Source: VXNE01 sp965217825
GTDB lineage: Bacteria; Pseudomonadota; Gammaproteobacteria; Pseudomonadales; Azotimanducaceae
DNA: 64,000 bases
Direction of reading: 5' to 3'
Assembly: GCA_965217825.1 (NCBI GenBank)
Contig: OZ244571.1
Coordinates: 2,356,001 to 2,420,000 of the forward strand
Part shown: positions 1 through 9,444 of the stretch, one piece after another
Position numbering within the stretch: the stretch's first letter is position 1
Layout of the letters: each line of letters begins with the position of its first letter
Notes under the pieces: model-generated
The model's input: only the letters and a program-made list of their open reading frames with translations
What the model was told of the DNA's origin: nothing
Databases searched by the model: none
Made by a program: the position numbers and the translations under genes

Positions 1-1566
1 CTCCGAAAAACGTTTCAGGTTGCGGTCGACCCAGTCGGCGACACCGGCCTTGGGCCCGTGAGAGGACCGCATGATCGCGAGGTGCGACGGCAGCACGAGT
101 TTCGACTCGATCAACGAGAACAGGAGGCAGAAGACCACGACCCAGGCGAGCGATTCGAACAGGGGTTCCATGCGCGAGCGGACCAGCAGCATGGGCACGA
201 AGGCGACTATGGTCGTCAGCACGCCGAAGGTTGCGGGTATCGCCACGCGTCGCGCTCCGGCGACAATGGCGTCGAGGTTATAGCCCCGCTGCTCGGTATA
301 GGTATAAGCGCTCTCGGCGATGATGATGGCGTCGTCGACCACTATCCCCAGGACGAGAATGAACGCGAACAGGCTCATGATGTTGATCGACACGTCCACA
401 TATGGAAGCGGCAGCATCGCCATCGCGCCAAGGAACGCGACGGGGAGACCGACCACCACCCAGGCCGCGATCTTCATATGCAGGAAAATGCCGAGAATGG
501 CCAGCACGAGCAACGCCCCGAGCGCCATGTTCTTCAGCATGAGGTTGAGCCGGCCCTTCAGATAGAAAGTCCGGTCGGACCACGCGGTCAGTTCCACGCC
601 CTCCGGCAGCGTCGATTGCCGTTGCTCGATGAAGCGATGGACCGCTTCGCTGATCTGTATCTCATTGCTGGTCTTGTCGCCCAGGACGCTGATGCCGAAA
701 CTGCGTTCGCCGTTGAAGAACGAATAGCTCTCCTGCTCGACGAACCCATCGCGAATGGTCGCGATGTCGCCGAGCCTGACGCGCGTTCCGTCCGGCTGCG
801 TCAGCAGCACGATCTGTTCGAACTGCGCGCCGGTATATGCCTGGCCCTTGGTTCGCAGCCGTATCTGGCCGGCTTCGGACTGGATCGAGCCGCCGGGCAG
901 GTCGATGGACCACAGCCGTATGGTCTGGGCGACCTGGCTCAATGTCAGCCCGTACTGGCGCAGCGTTTGCTCGGAGACTTCGATGGATATCTCGAACGGG
1001 CGCGAACCGGTCACCTCGGCCAGGGGTACCTCCGGCAGGGCCGCGATCTCGCTGCGCAAGTCCCCGGCGAGTTCCTTCATGGAGGCCTCGTCCAGATTTC
1101 CGTGGACCTGGACACTCAGGACGCCGAACGTGAACCGGCGCTTGGAGATGGACGGTCTCTCGGTTTCCGAGGGGAATGTCGAAATACCGTCGGTGGCCAC
1201 CTTGATGTCGCTGGCGACCGCATTGATGTCGTAGCCATGCTCGATTTCCGCGACGACTCGACCCATCCCTTCCATGGCAGTGGATCTGATCTCGCCAATT
1301 CCCTGGATTGACTCGATCGCCTGCTCGATTTTCACCACCACGCCTTCCGCGACTTCCTGAGGCGCCGCTCCGCGATACTGCACGGATACGGTGATCTGGT
1401 CGGAACCGAAATCCGGAAAGCTCTCTTTCTTGACGACGAACAGGGACCAGATGCCCGCGCCGATGATGCAGAACATCAGCAGGTTCGCGGCCACATGGTT
1501 GCGGGCGAACCATCCGATCAAGCCGCGCGATTCGGGTGCCACGGGCGCGGCCTGGGGTTCAGCCAT
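1..1566 (-). CDS. RND efflux transporter permease, partial (C-terminus beyond window)
   Basis: Inner-membrane proton-driven RND pump subunit. The minus frame opens with ATG at 1566 (MAEPQAAPVAPESRGLIGWF) and stays open for 522 codons to the window edge, so the last half is missing. A first membrane helix lies at about residues 23-45 (NLLMFCIIGAGIWSLFVV). A large periplasmic porter region follows, and then a run of helices from about residue 335 with the RND signature ILGIVVDDAIIIAE. The start overlaps the stop of the upstream adaptor gene by 8 nt (1559-1566), so the two are translationally coupled. The sequence is closer to the short-loop 'efflux RND permease' group next to HlyD-type adaptors than to AcrB, by eye only. 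Substrate unknown. No outer-membrane factor is visible inside the window. Confidence 0.93.
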   Translation of the reverse strand, partial: MAEPQAAPVAPESRGLIGWFARNHVAANLLMFCIIGAGIWSLFVVKKESFPDFGSDQITVSVQYRGAAPQEVAEGVVVKIEQAIESIQGIGEIRSTAMEGMGRVVAEIEHGYDINAVASDIKVATDGISTFPSETERPSISKRRFTFGVLSVQVHGNLDEASMKELAGDLRSEIAALPEVPLAEVTGSRPFEISIEVSEQTLRQYGLTLSQVAQTIRLWSIDLPGGSIQSEAGQIRLRTKGQAYTGAQFEQIVLLTQPDGTRVRLGDIATIRDGFVEQESYSFFNGERSFGISVLGDKTSNEIQISEAVHRFIEQRQSTLPEGVELTAWSDRTFYLKGRLNLMLKNMALGALLVLAILGIFLHMKIAAWVVVGLPVAFLGAMAMLPLPYVDVSINIMSLFAFILVLGIVVDDAIIIAESAYTYTEQRGYNLDAIVAGARRVAIPATFGVLTTIVAFVPMLLVRSRMEPLFESLAWVVVFCLLFSLIESKLVLPSHLAIMRSSHGPKAGVADWVDRNLKRFSE

Positions 1567-2716
1567 CGAGTCGCACCCGCATTCCGGGCAACGGATGGTC
1601 GATGGGCGTGGTCACGTAGACCTCGCCATCGGACACGCCGCGGTTGAGGTATGCCAGGTCTTCGTCGGTGCGCAACACGCCCACGGTGCGAGGTTGAATG
1701 GTGGAGTCCGCGTCCACCACCCACAACGTGGTCCCCCGGGACAGGGCATGCCGAGGTACCGCGATCAGTTCGCCTCCCGACAAGCCGGTGATCGCCGCGG
1801 TCACGAACGTACCGATACGTAGCGGCGCCCGTCCGCTGCCGGCGAGATCATAGGGATCGTCGATTTGCGCGACGACGTAAAGTACCCGACTCGCGGCGTC
1901 GAACACGCCTTCCGAGCGCACTATCCGCGCATCCCAATCGAACGCTTGATCGCCGATATCCGCGCTCAACACCACCGGCAGTTCGCCGCCGGCGTCGAGC
2001 TTTTTCAGGTCCAGAAATCGCAGGTCCTTCTGCGTCACCGGCAATCGGACTTCGGCCCGGTCTACCGCGAACGTGCGGACGATTTGCGCGCCGACGTTCA
2101 CATATTGGCCGACGTCGGCGATCTTTTGGCGCACCATGCCGTCATAGGGAGCGCGGATAACCGTGCGCCGCAAGTCTTCAAGCACCTTTTCCAGTTCCGC
2201 TTCCTTCGATTCCAGTTCGGCCAGTGCCTGCTGCAACTGCGGCTTGCGCAACGTGAGGTCCGATGCCGGTCCCGCCGCCGAGTTGAGGTCGCGCAGCCGC
2301 TCCCAGTCTTCGAACGCGTATCCCGCCAGGGCGTTCTCGGTGGCCACCCCCGTCCGGGCTTTCGCTACTTCGGCGCGGGCGCGCTTCACCAGTGTCTCGT
2401 AGTTGCGTGGGTCGATGCGGATCAATACATCGCCGCGCTTGAAAAAACCGCCGCTGACGAAGGCGGGCGACACCTCGGAGATCTGGCCGGACACCTCGGA
2501 CATCAGCGTCGTCTGGGTGCGCGGCGACACCGAACCCTGTGCCCTGACAACGAACAGTACGGGCTCCCTCCTGGCCGTCGCCACCGATACCAGCAACGCC
2601 GGCTTCGGCACCGCCTCTTTCGGCGCCTCCGGGCGCGACTGGATCATGGCGAACGATGCCACGACGGCCGCGACGATGAATGCCACCGGCAGGATGATCT
2701 TCAATATGCGCGTCAT
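1559..2716 (-). CDS. RND efflux periplasmic adaptor (HlyD/MFP family)
   Basis: Membrane fusion protein that links the RND permease encoded just downstream to an outer-membrane channel. The chosen start is ATG at 2716 (MTRILKIILPVAFIVAAVVA), which puts a single N-terminal membrane anchor or signal at residues 4-24; a longer reading from 2818 has an unlikely N-terminus. Then come a lipoyl-like half motif (VRAQGSVSPRTQTTLMSEVSG), an alpha-hairpin rich in E, L and A, the second lipoyl half (IRAPYDGMVRQKIADVGQYV) and beta-barrel domains. The length of 385 aa is normal for the family. The gene ends 8 nt inside the permease gene. Confidence 0.92.
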   Translation of the reverse strand: MTRILKIILPVAFIVAAVVASFAMIQSRPEAPKEAVPKPALLVSVATARREPVLFVVRAQGSVSPRTQTTLMSEVSGQISEVSPAFVSGGFFKRGDVLIRIDPRNYETLVKRARAEVAKARTGVATENALAGYAFEDWERLRDLNSAAGPASDLTLRKPQLQQALAELESKEAELEKVLEDLRRTVIRAPYDGMVRQKIADVGQYVNVGAQIVRTFAVDRAEVRLPVTQKDLRFLDLKKLDAGGELPVVLSADIGDQAFDWDARIVRSEGVFDAASRVLYVVAQIDDPYDLAGSGRAPLRIGTFVTAAITGLSGGELIAVPRHALSRGTTLWVVDADSTIQPRTVGVLRTDEDLAYLNRGVSDGEVYVTTPIDHPLPGMRVRLDG

Positions 2717-2753
2717 GGCGGAGGGTTTACGGTCTCCAGGCGAGAGACGGGGC

Positions 2754-2790
2754 CGAACCGGCAATAATACCAAAAGGCTCGGCCGGTTCG
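2754..2790. promoter_or_regulatory. Inverted repeat upstream of RND operon
   Basis: A perfect 9-bp inverted repeat (CGAACCGGC at 2754-2762, GCCGGTTCG at 2782-2790) lies 38-74 nt upstream of the adaptor start and downstream of the M16 protease stop. It could be a repressor operator for the efflux operon or a weak terminator hairpin with a 19-nt loop. No T-run follows on the minus strand, so the operator reading is slightly preferred. Confidence 0.4.
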
Positions 2791-2832
2791 CCCACCGTGA
2801 TCGCTTCGACCAAGCCACTCCAGGGTCGACGG

Positions 2833-5640
2833 CTATTCGACGCTGCGGGAGGACACCGGCACCTCGGTCGCGCTTTCGTCGGTGACGGACTCGCTGGCGG
2901 TAGGTGCGGACTCGAAGGCGCCTCGGCTGAACGCGGTCAGGCGGTTGCCGCGCGCGGGATCGATCAAGCGCTCGTAGGCGACCGACAATGCTGTCGCATC
3001 GAGTTCGGCCACGGCGTCGGCAAGGCGTTCCATGGAATCGAAGGTGAGCACTCGATCATCTAGATCCCTTCGCAGTCGCCAAAACCGGTCCATCAGGTTT
3101 CGATCGCGCCGCGTGAGCGCGGCGATGTGGCCGCGCTTGTGCTCTTCGAGTTCCTCCTGTGGAATTTCCCGAAGCCATTCGCGCTGTGCTTCGATGAAAG
3201 CCGCCGTCGCCGCCTCGAGGCCAGCCGCGTCGGTGCCTGGTGATTGCACCGCGAAAACAATCCCCGGGTGCCGCTCAATACTGTGGCGGTAGGCCTGAAC
3301 GATGTAGCCTCGTTGCTGCTCGGTGCGCAACGCCGTGAAGTATCGAGGCCCCAGCATACGGCCCAGGAGCCCCAGGCGGGCTCGCTCGGCCAGCGTTGGG
3401 ACGTCTCCCTGCAGGTAAAGCAGGTAGACCGCGTCGTCGTGATCGACATCGCGTTCGATGTGGCGCGCACCATCGAGCACCTGCGCGACAGATAGCTCGG
3501 GCACTACGTTCGAAACCGCGAGATGACGCGCCGCTATGGTGGCGAAGTTTCGCGCGTCACGTGTCGCCAGATTGCCGTGGACGAGGAGAGTGGCGCTGAC
3601 GCCGCGGCGCTTTTCGCGCCGCCAGGCCTCCAGCGCCGCCGGCGTGGTGTTACGGGCCGCCTCCAGCAGCTCCTCCCAGGCCCAGATATCGGAATGGAGA
3701 GTCTGGCCAATGACGTTCGCAGCTTGCACGTATGGATGTCTGAAACGCATGTTGGCGTAAGTCTTGATTTGCTCGGTCCGCGCGACGGCGAACGACCCCG
3801 GGTCGATGGGGGTGTCCGCGAAGGTGTCGAGAATGTCGTCGAACAGGATGTCGAGGTTATCGTGGTAACCCCAAACGGCGATGTCGATCCCGCTCCAGGT
3901 GGACCGGACTCTGTAGCCGATCCCAGCCATGCGCGATGCGTAGGCTCGTGCATTGAGCGCCTGCTTGACCAGCCGGCTGTAGAGCGCGGCGAGGGCATTG
4001 TCGCCTGGACCCTGGAGAGCGCTCTCCGGCCAAACGCGCAGCCCCACGCTGGCTCGGGGTGTGCGGAACTCGGTATCGGGCGCATGCCAGAGTTCGATGC
4101 CGGAATCCGTATCGAGGGCAACCGGCGGCGTGAACGGCCCCGGCGGGATCGTTAACGCCAGGTCTTCCGGCAGGTACGGATTCGGCTCGGGAAGGGCGAA
4201 CGCTGCCTCGACCTCGACCGGCGTGATCCCGGGACCGACGCGGTAGGTGACGTCGAACATCGGCTCCAGCAGATCGCCTTCGATGTCGGGACCGGCGAAC
4301 GAGACCAGCGAGTTCTCCGGCACGAGGCGGTCGAGGTAGTCGCGAATGACCGCCTCATCGAAAGACTCCATCAGGTAGCTGGCGCGAAGCAAGTCCTCCG
4401 GCGGGTAGTGCACCAGGTCCTCGACGGCCGAAACCACGGTACCGATGGGCGAGCCTTGTTCCTGAAACCGGAAGGCGACGTCGCTCATGTTGGCGATTTC
4501 CCGATAGCGCCAGGCCGCGATGCCGTCGTTTCTGATCTTGTCTATCCAGGCGTAGACGAGGCCGATGATCTCGTCCGCATGCGGCTGTCCCTTATCCGTC
4601 AACCCGATCGAGATACCGAACGACGCGTTTTGACTGTCCAGGCTGTTGCCCCCGGCGTTCATTGATTTGATCCAGCCTCGGCTATGCAACAGGTCGTATA
4701 GGCTGCCGGGTCCCTCGTGGCCGATCAGGTGGCCGAGATACGAAGTCGGCTTGCTGTGGTAGTGGGGATCGAGCGGCGGCACGGGAAAGGAGATCCCCAG
4801 GCTCTTGGTGTCCTCGAGTGTCTGCCAGGCGTAGCTTGCGGGCCGGCCCCCTGGCTTGAAGAAGGGCGGGTTGGCCGGGATCGGTCCGAGGTTCCTGTTG
4901 GTCATGGCCGCGAACCGCTCGCGCACCAGCGTTTCCAGGCTGTCGAGGTCCTCCGGGCCGAGGACAGCGACGGTGGTCGTATCTGCAGAGTAGTTGGTTT
5001 CGAAGAACGCCCGCACGTCCTCGATGCCTGCGTCCCGCAATGTATCGATGCTGCCGATGTCGAATCTCGATCCTGGATGCGCGGGATTCATCAGTCGCTG
5101 GTGGACTGCGTAGCCGCGCCAGCCGTCCTGCTTGACCTGCAGTTGGTACTCCGAGTGCACGGCGTTCTTCTCGCGCTCGACGTAATCGGGATCGAAGAGC
5201 GGCGCGATGAAGAACTGCGCAATCCGGTCGAGCGCTTCCGGGAACCGGTCCGGCTTGATGTCGAAGTAGTAGGTGGTGTGGTGGCTGTCGGTGTATCCGT
5301 TCCACGAGCCGCCGTGCTTTTCGATGAATTCGTGGTACGCGTCGACCTCCGGGTATTTCTCCGTGGCGATGAACAGCATGTGCTCGACGAAGTGCGCAAG
5401 TCCGGGATGGGCGTCCGGGTCATGGTCGCTGCCTCGCGCGATGCTGACGGCTGCGGCGGACTTGTCGCTGTCGGGTGCGTGGATGAGCAGGGCGCGCAGC
5501 TTGTTGGGCAATTCGATGTAGCGGTACTCGCGTTCGTCGTTCGGGCTCTTGATCGGCTGCTGCTGTTGCCACGGTAGGGTCTGACAAGCCGCGAGACCGG
5601 CGATGGCAAGAACGGCGACGAGTGCCCAGACCGTTCGCAT
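2833..5640 (-). CDS. M16 family zinc metalloprotease, pitrilysin/insulinase-like lipoprotein
   Basis: Zinc peptidase predicted to be lipid-anchored in the envelope. With the start at ATG 5640 (MRTVWALVAVLAIAGLAAC) the N-terminus is a lipoprotein signal with lipobox LAAC and acylated Cys19; an upstream ATG at 5688 would hide it. The inverted zinc motif HFVEH is at residues 83-87. The third ligand Glu is at about residue 164 in the segment EREKNAVHSE, 77 residues after the second His, the same spacing as in pitrilysin. The length of 935 aa fits the four-domain single-chain pitrilysin architecture. Middle and C-terminal M16 repeats are recognisable up to the 'RDRNLMDRFWRLRRDLDDR' region. It probably degrades small peptides. 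Monocistronic on the minus strand. Confidence 0.93.
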   Translation of the reverse strand: MRTVWALVAVLAIAGLAACQTLPWQQQQPIKSPNDEREYRYIELPNKLRALLIHAPDSDKSAAAVSIARGSDHDPDAHPGLAHFVEHMLFIATEKYPEVDAYHEFIEKHGGSWNGYTDSHHTTYYFDIKPDRFPEALDRIAQFFIAPLFDPDYVEREKNAVHSEYQLQVKQDGWRGYAVHQRLMNPAHPGSRFDIGSIDTLRDAGIEDVRAFFETNYSADTTTVAVLGPEDLDSLETLVRERFAAMTNRNLGPIPANPPFFKPGGRPASYAWQTLEDTKSLGISFPVPPLDPHYHSKPTSYLGHLIGHEGPGSLYDLLHSRGWIKSMNAGGNSLDSQNASFGISIGLTDKGQPHADEIIGLVYAWIDKIRNDGIAAWRYREIANMSDVAFRFQEQGSPIGTVVSAVEDLVHYPPEDLLRASYLMESFDEAVIRDYLDRLVPENSLVSFAGPDIEGDLLEPMFDVTYRVGPGITPVEVEAAFALPEPNPYLPEDLALTIPPGPFTPPVALDTDSGIELWHAPDTEFRTPRASVGLRVWPESALQGPGDNALAALYSRLVKQALNARAYASRMAGIGYRVRSTWSGIDIAVWGYHDNLDILFDDILDTFADTPIDPGSFAVARTEQIKTYANMRFRHPYVQAANVIGQTLHSDIWAWEELLEAARNTTPAALEAWRREKRRGVSATLLVHGNLATRDARNFATIAARHLAVSNVVPELSVAQVLDGARHIERDVDHDDAVYLLYLQGDVPTLAERARLGLLGRMLGPRYFTALRTEQQRGYIVQAYRHSIERHPGIVFAVQSPGTDAAGLEAATAAFIEAQREWLREIPQEELEEHKRGHIAALTRRDRNLMDRFWRLRRDLDDRVLTFDSMERLADAVAELDATALSVAYERLIDPARGNRLTAFSRGAFESAPTASESVTDESATEVPVSSRSVE

Positions 5641-5712
5641 GATTGGGCTTTGAGGCCAGTTACGGATCGCGATCATTCGCGACACCATCGTTGCTTCATT
5701 TCCGGTGCGCCT

Positions 5713-6816
5713 TCAGATCCGGCCCTTGTCCAGGTCGAGCCGTCCGCGGGCCAGGTTCAGCCGCAGTAGGTCGCTCGCGCCTTCCGCGAGGCGCAACGCG
5801 CGCACGCGGCGATACAACGCTTCCAGGGGATGCCCGACCGTCAGCGCCTTGCCGCCGACGAGCTGGATGGCTGTGTCGACTACTTCGCCCACGGTTTCCG
5901 TCGCGAAGACCTTGCAGGCGATGCCTTCGTTCACGGTGTTCTCGCCGGCGTCGGCGAGCCGTGCGGTACGGTACACCATGCTGCGGGCGGCGTAGGCCTT
6001 GATGCGCAGGTCGGCGTAGCGCAGTCGCACGCCTTCGCGGCTGCCGAGGGGCTTGCCGCTGCGATGCGGCGCGCCGAGGTGTGCCGTCAGGTATTCGAGG
6101 ACCCAGCGCATCAGGCCGACGGACTCGGCGGCGAAGGCGATGCGCGTGTCGCCGATCTGTCGAAGCGCGCGGGGGAGACCTTCGCCCGGTCTGCCCACGA
6201 TGTGCGCCGTCAGAACCTTGACGTTGTCGAATTCGAACCAGGCATGGTGCGTACCGTCGAGGGAACCGAAGACCTGTTTGACGCGTACGCCCGGGGCGTC
6301 GGTGTCGATGACGACCATGGCGGGGCCCCCGTCCTCGACTTCCACCAACGCCGTGACGAAGTCGGCCTGCGCGCCGCCCGTCACATAGGACTTCTGACCG
6401 TTGATCGTCAACGTATCGCCGTCGATGCGACCCCAGGTGGGGCGCGTCGCGTTGTCGGGCTCGGTAAAACCGAAGGCGCCGCGTTTTTCGCCAGCGATCA
6501 GGGGTGCCAGGTAGTGGCTGGCGACGGGTTCGCTCGCGCCTGCCAGGACGCCGGGACCGGGACCGAAAACAGGCAGGTGGGACAGGTTGTGACTCGCCAG
6601 CGTGTCGCGTACCACGGTCATGGCCAGCGTATTTGCCTGGCTGCCGCCGAAGGCCCTTGGCTGGGTCATGGAGAACAACCCGGCCGCCTTCGAAGCGTCG
6701 ATGATCCGTTTCCGATTAGCGGCGAAGTCTGCCGCGAGAGGCGCAAGCGTGTCGCGCGCGAACGCATCCGTCTCGTCGCGCAGTTGCAGCAGTTCTGGCG
6801 TTAGCGACTCCGGCAC
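5713..6816 (-). CDS. Acyl-CoA dehydrogenase family protein
   Basis: FAD-dependent alpha,beta-dehydrogenation of an acyl-CoA thioester. At 367 aa it is slightly shorter than typical ACADs (about 380-400). Visible landmarks are the N-terminal helical domain, the FAD/substrate segment GAFGFTEPDNATRPTWGRID, the strand motif INGQKSYVTGGAQADF, the mid-domain end FEFDNVKV and the C-terminal FAD-binding helices with QLVGGKALTVGHPLEALYRRVR. The region AEGASDLLR occupies the place of the usual EG(T/A) loop that carries the catalytic Glu in many members. Substrate not predictable. Its stop lies 72 nt from the M16 protease start on the same strand. The following minus-strand gene ends 12 nt upstream of this start, so the two may be co-transcribed. 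Confidence 0.92.
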   Translation of the reverse strand: MPESLTPELLQLRDETDAFARDTLAPLAADFAANRKRIIDASKAAGLFSMTQPRAFGGSQANTLAMTVVRDTLASHNLSHLPVFGPGPGVLAGASEPVASHYLAPLIAGEKRGAFGFTEPDNATRPTWGRIDGDTLTINGQKSYVTGGAQADFVTALVEVEDGGPAMVVIDTDAPGVRVKQVFGSLDGTHHAWFEFDNVKVLTAHIVGRPGEGLPRALRQIGDTRIAFAAESVGLMRWVLEYLTAHLGAPHRSGKPLGSREGVRLRYADLRIKAYAARSMVYRTARLADAGENTVNEGIACKVFATETVGEVVDTAIQLVGGKALTVGHPLEALYRRVRALRLAEGASDLLRLNLARGRLDLDKGRI

Positions 6817-6828
6817 GTTGCGTGCCTG

Positions 6829-7188
6829 CTATGGCGCCTGCGACATCAACAAGGCAATGATGATGAAACCGCAGAGCACCATGGCACCGACCGCGGTGAC
6901 GAGGTACGCCTCCCGCGTGGCATGTCGCCGCACGCGCGCTTCGACTTCTTCCGGGCTTTTCGCCGCCGTTGTCGAGGTGAGACGATAACGTGTCAGCCCG
7001 TCGCGTTTCGGCAAACGGACGAAAAGCTCCGGCGTCGCATCGAGGCGCTCCTTCACGTCGATCATCGCGATCCCCGTGAGGCGCGCGATCTGTTGCGGGT
7101 GCAGACCGACGCCGGGCTCGTCCCGAAACGCCCGGTGGATGGCGAGAATGCGGCGCGTCTTGCCCCAATAGCGCGGCGTCAACAACAT
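6829..7188 (-). CDS. Small membrane protein with winged-helix-like N-terminus (unknown)
   Basis: Protein of 119 aa. The chosen start is ATG 7188 (MLLTPRYWGKTRRILAIHRA) because further upstream the frame has no coding character. The N-terminal half (GVGLHPQQIARLTGIAMIDVKERLDATPELFVRLPKR) looks like a winged helix-turn-helix of the kind that reads a short 'arm' of the peptide. It is followed by a charged linker (SPEEVEARVRRHATREAYL) and one C-terminal membrane helix (VTAVGAMVLCGFIIIALLM). It is a tail-anchored small protein of unknown role. Its stop is 12 nt from the acyl-CoA dehydrogenase start, suggesting one transcript. It is divergent from ppk. Confidence 0.7.
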   Translation of the reverse strand: MLLTPRYWGKTRRILAIHRAFRDEPGVGLHPQQIARLTGIAMIDVKERLDATPELFVRLPKRDGLTRYRLTSTTAAKSPEEVEARVRRHATREAYLVTAVGAMVLCGFIIIALLMSQAP

Positions 7189-7330
7189 GGCGCGGGCTTG
7201 GGTGCAGCGGCCAGACAACGTTTTCTCATGCCGACGATGATAGCCGTCCGGGCCGCGCCGGGACAGTTGCGCCTGGAGCATGAGCGCCGGTTGTCGTGGC
7301 ATCGTCAGGCAGTTTTGGTATCTTGCCCGC

Positions 7331-9397
7331 ATGATGACCGCAAACGTCGATCTCGCCAATCCGGACTACTACATAAATCGGGAGATCTCCTTTCTCAAGT
7401 TCAACCGGCGCGTGCTCGAGGAAGCGAAGAATCCCGATGTGCCGCTGCTGGAACGGCTCCGGTTCCTCTGCATCACGAGTTCGAATCTCGACGAGTTCTT
7501 CGAGATTCGCGTGGCGGGCCTGAAACAACAGAGTGCGCTGGGTTCCACGCAGCGGGGCCCGGACAACCTGACGCCGGCAGAACAGTTGCGCGCCATTTCG
7601 GTGGAAGCGCACGGCCTGGTGGCTGAGCAGTACCGCGTGCTGAACGACATCCTGTTCCCGGTCCTGGAGCAGGAGGGCATCCATTTCCTGCAGCGCGAGC
7701 GCTGGGACAAGAAGCAAAATCGCTGGCTGAAGCGATATTTCAACTATGAGCTGGAGCCCATCCTCACGCCCATCGGCCTGGACCCGGCGCACCCGTTTCC
7801 GCGCCTCCTGAACAAGAACCTGACCTTCATCGTGACCCTGGAGGGCAAGGACGCTTTCGGACGCAGCAGCGGCATGGCTGTCGTGCAGGCGCCGCGGGCG
7901 CTGCCGAGGGTCGTGGAACTGCCTGAGAGCCACGCTGGGGCGCCATACGACCTCGTATTTCTGTCGTCGATCATCCATGCCTACGTGGACGAACTGTTTT
8001 CTGGTATGCGGGTGTCGGGCTGCTATCAGTTCCGCGTGACGCGCAACAGCGACTTGTTCGTGGACGCGGAGGAAGTGGACGACCTCCTGCGGGCCGTCGA
8101 GGGCGAGCTGCTCTCACGCCGCTTCGGGGACGCGGTGCGCCTGGAGTTGGCAGAGGACTGTCCAAGCGATGTCGCGCATTTCCTGCAAATGCAGTTCGAC
8201 CTCGGCGACGATGATGTCTACCGCTGCGACGGTCCCGTCAACCTCATGCGGCTCAACACCATTCCGGATGAAGTCGCCCGTCCAGACTTGAAGTATGCGG
8301 GATTCACGCCGCGAACATTGAGCCGGATCCAGCGCGCCTCCGATGTGTTCGCGGCTATTCGCGAGGGAGACATCCTGCTGCACCACCCGTTCGACTCGTT
8401 CCTGCCGGTGATCGACTTCCTGCGCCAGGCGGCGGCCGACCCGGCGGTGCTCTCGATTCGTCAGACGCTGTACCGCACGGGCGCCGACTCCGCGGTTGTC
8501 AGTGCGCTGATCGATGCGGCGGCCAACGGCAAGGAGGTCCTGGTCGTCATCGAACTGCGTGCCCGTTTCGACGAGGCCGCCAATATAGAACTCGCCAACA
8601 GCCTGCAGGAGGTGGGCGCGCAGGTGGTTTACGGCGTCGTCGGATTCAAGACGCACGCCAAGATGTCGATGGTGATCCGCCGCGAAGGCAAGCGTTTGGC
8701 CCGATACGCCCACCTCGGAACGGGCAACTACCATACGCGCACCGCACGCCTGTATACGGACTACGGGCTATTCACTTGCGATCCGGATGTCACCGAGGAT
8801 GTGCAGCGGGTATTCAAACAGCTCACGACGATGGGCAGCGCGGGCAAGCTCAAGAAAATGCTGCAGTCGCCGTTCACCCTGCATAGCACCATGCTTCAGC
8901 ATATCGAGAGCGAGATCGCAACTGCCGAAGCGGGTCGCCCGGCTCGGGTGATCGCCAAGATGAACGCGCTGATCGATCCGCAAACGATCCGCGCCCTGTA
9001 CCGGGCGTCCCAGGCGGGGGTCAAGGTAGACCTGATTGTGCGCGGCCTCTGTGCGCTCAGGCCCGGCGTCAAGGGCGTTTCGGAGAACATTCGCGTGATC
9101 TCCGTGATCGGTCGATTCCTGGAGCATACGCGCGTGTTCTATTTCGAACACGGCGGTGAGCCGTTGACGTACATATCGAGTGCCGACTGGATGCAAAGGA
9201 ACTTCTTCGATCGCGTTGAGACGTGCGTTCCGATCGAGGACAAGGCGCTGCGCGACGCGCTGATGGGCGATCTCAAGCTATACCTCGACGATACCGCCGC
9301 GTGGGTGCTCAACCCGGATGACGGCTACGAGCGGCGCAGGTGCGGGGGAGAACCTCACATCGCTCAGGACCGGTTGCTGAAAGCAGCGCCCGGCTGA
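7331..9397 (+). CDS. ppk: Polyphosphate kinase 1
   Basis: Reversibly transfers the gamma-phosphate of ATP onto polyphosphate. It has all four Ppk1 regions: the N domain (NREISFLKFNRRVLEEA, LDEFFEIRVAG), the head domain, and the two phospholipase-D-like C domains. The phosphohistidine is His442 in GFKTHAKMSM and the second active-site His is His599 in EHTRVFYF; these match E. coli His435 and His592. The length of 688 aa is normal. Two adjacent ATG codons at 7331 and 7334 could serve as start. The 142-bp gap to the divergent minus-strand gene must hold the promoter. It faces ppx tail to tail with 47 bp between the stops. Confidence 0.97.
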   Translation: MMTANVDLANPDYYINREISFLKFNRRVLEEAKNPDVPLLERLRFLCITSSNLDEFFEIRVAGLKQQSALGSTQRGPDNLTPAEQLRAISVEAHGLVAEQYRVLNDILFPVLEQEGIHFLQRERWDKKQNRWLKRYFNYELEPILTPIGLDPAHPFPRLLNKNLTFIVTLEGKDAFGRSSGMAVVQAPRALPRVVELPESHAGAPYDLVFLSSIIHAYVDELFSGMRVSGCYQFRVTRNSDLFVDAEEVDDLLRAVEGELLSRRFGDAVRLELAEDCPSDVAHFLQMQFDLGDDDVYRCDGPVNLMRLNTIPDEVARPDLKYAGFTPRTLSRIQRASDVFAAIREGDILLHHPFDSFLPVIDFLRQAAADPAVLSIRQTLYRTGADSAVVSALIDAAANGKEVLVVIELRARFDEAANIELANSLQEVGAQVVYGVVGFKTHAKMSMVIRREGKRLARYAHLGTGNYHTRTARLYTDYGLFTCDPDVTEDVQRVFKQLTTMGSAGKLKKMLQSPFTLHSTMLQHIESEIATAEAGRPARVIAKMNALIDPQTIRALYRASQAGVKVDLIVRGLCALRPGVKGVSENIRVISVIGRFLEHTRVFYFEHGGEPLTYISSADWMQRNFFDRVETCVPIEDKALRDALMGDLKLYLDDTAAWVLNPDDGYERRRCGGEPHIAQDRLLKAAPG

Positions 9398-9444
9398 CGC
9401 GACCAAGTCGTTTCCGACGGCCGACCGCTCGCGTCTGCCACACA

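Noticed and set aside
58..1311. Long plus-strand open frame (417 codons) at the left edge
   Set aside because: It is antisense to the RND permease, whose minus frame carries recognisable motifs. The plus product is rich in D, H, R, Q and E and resembles no protein.
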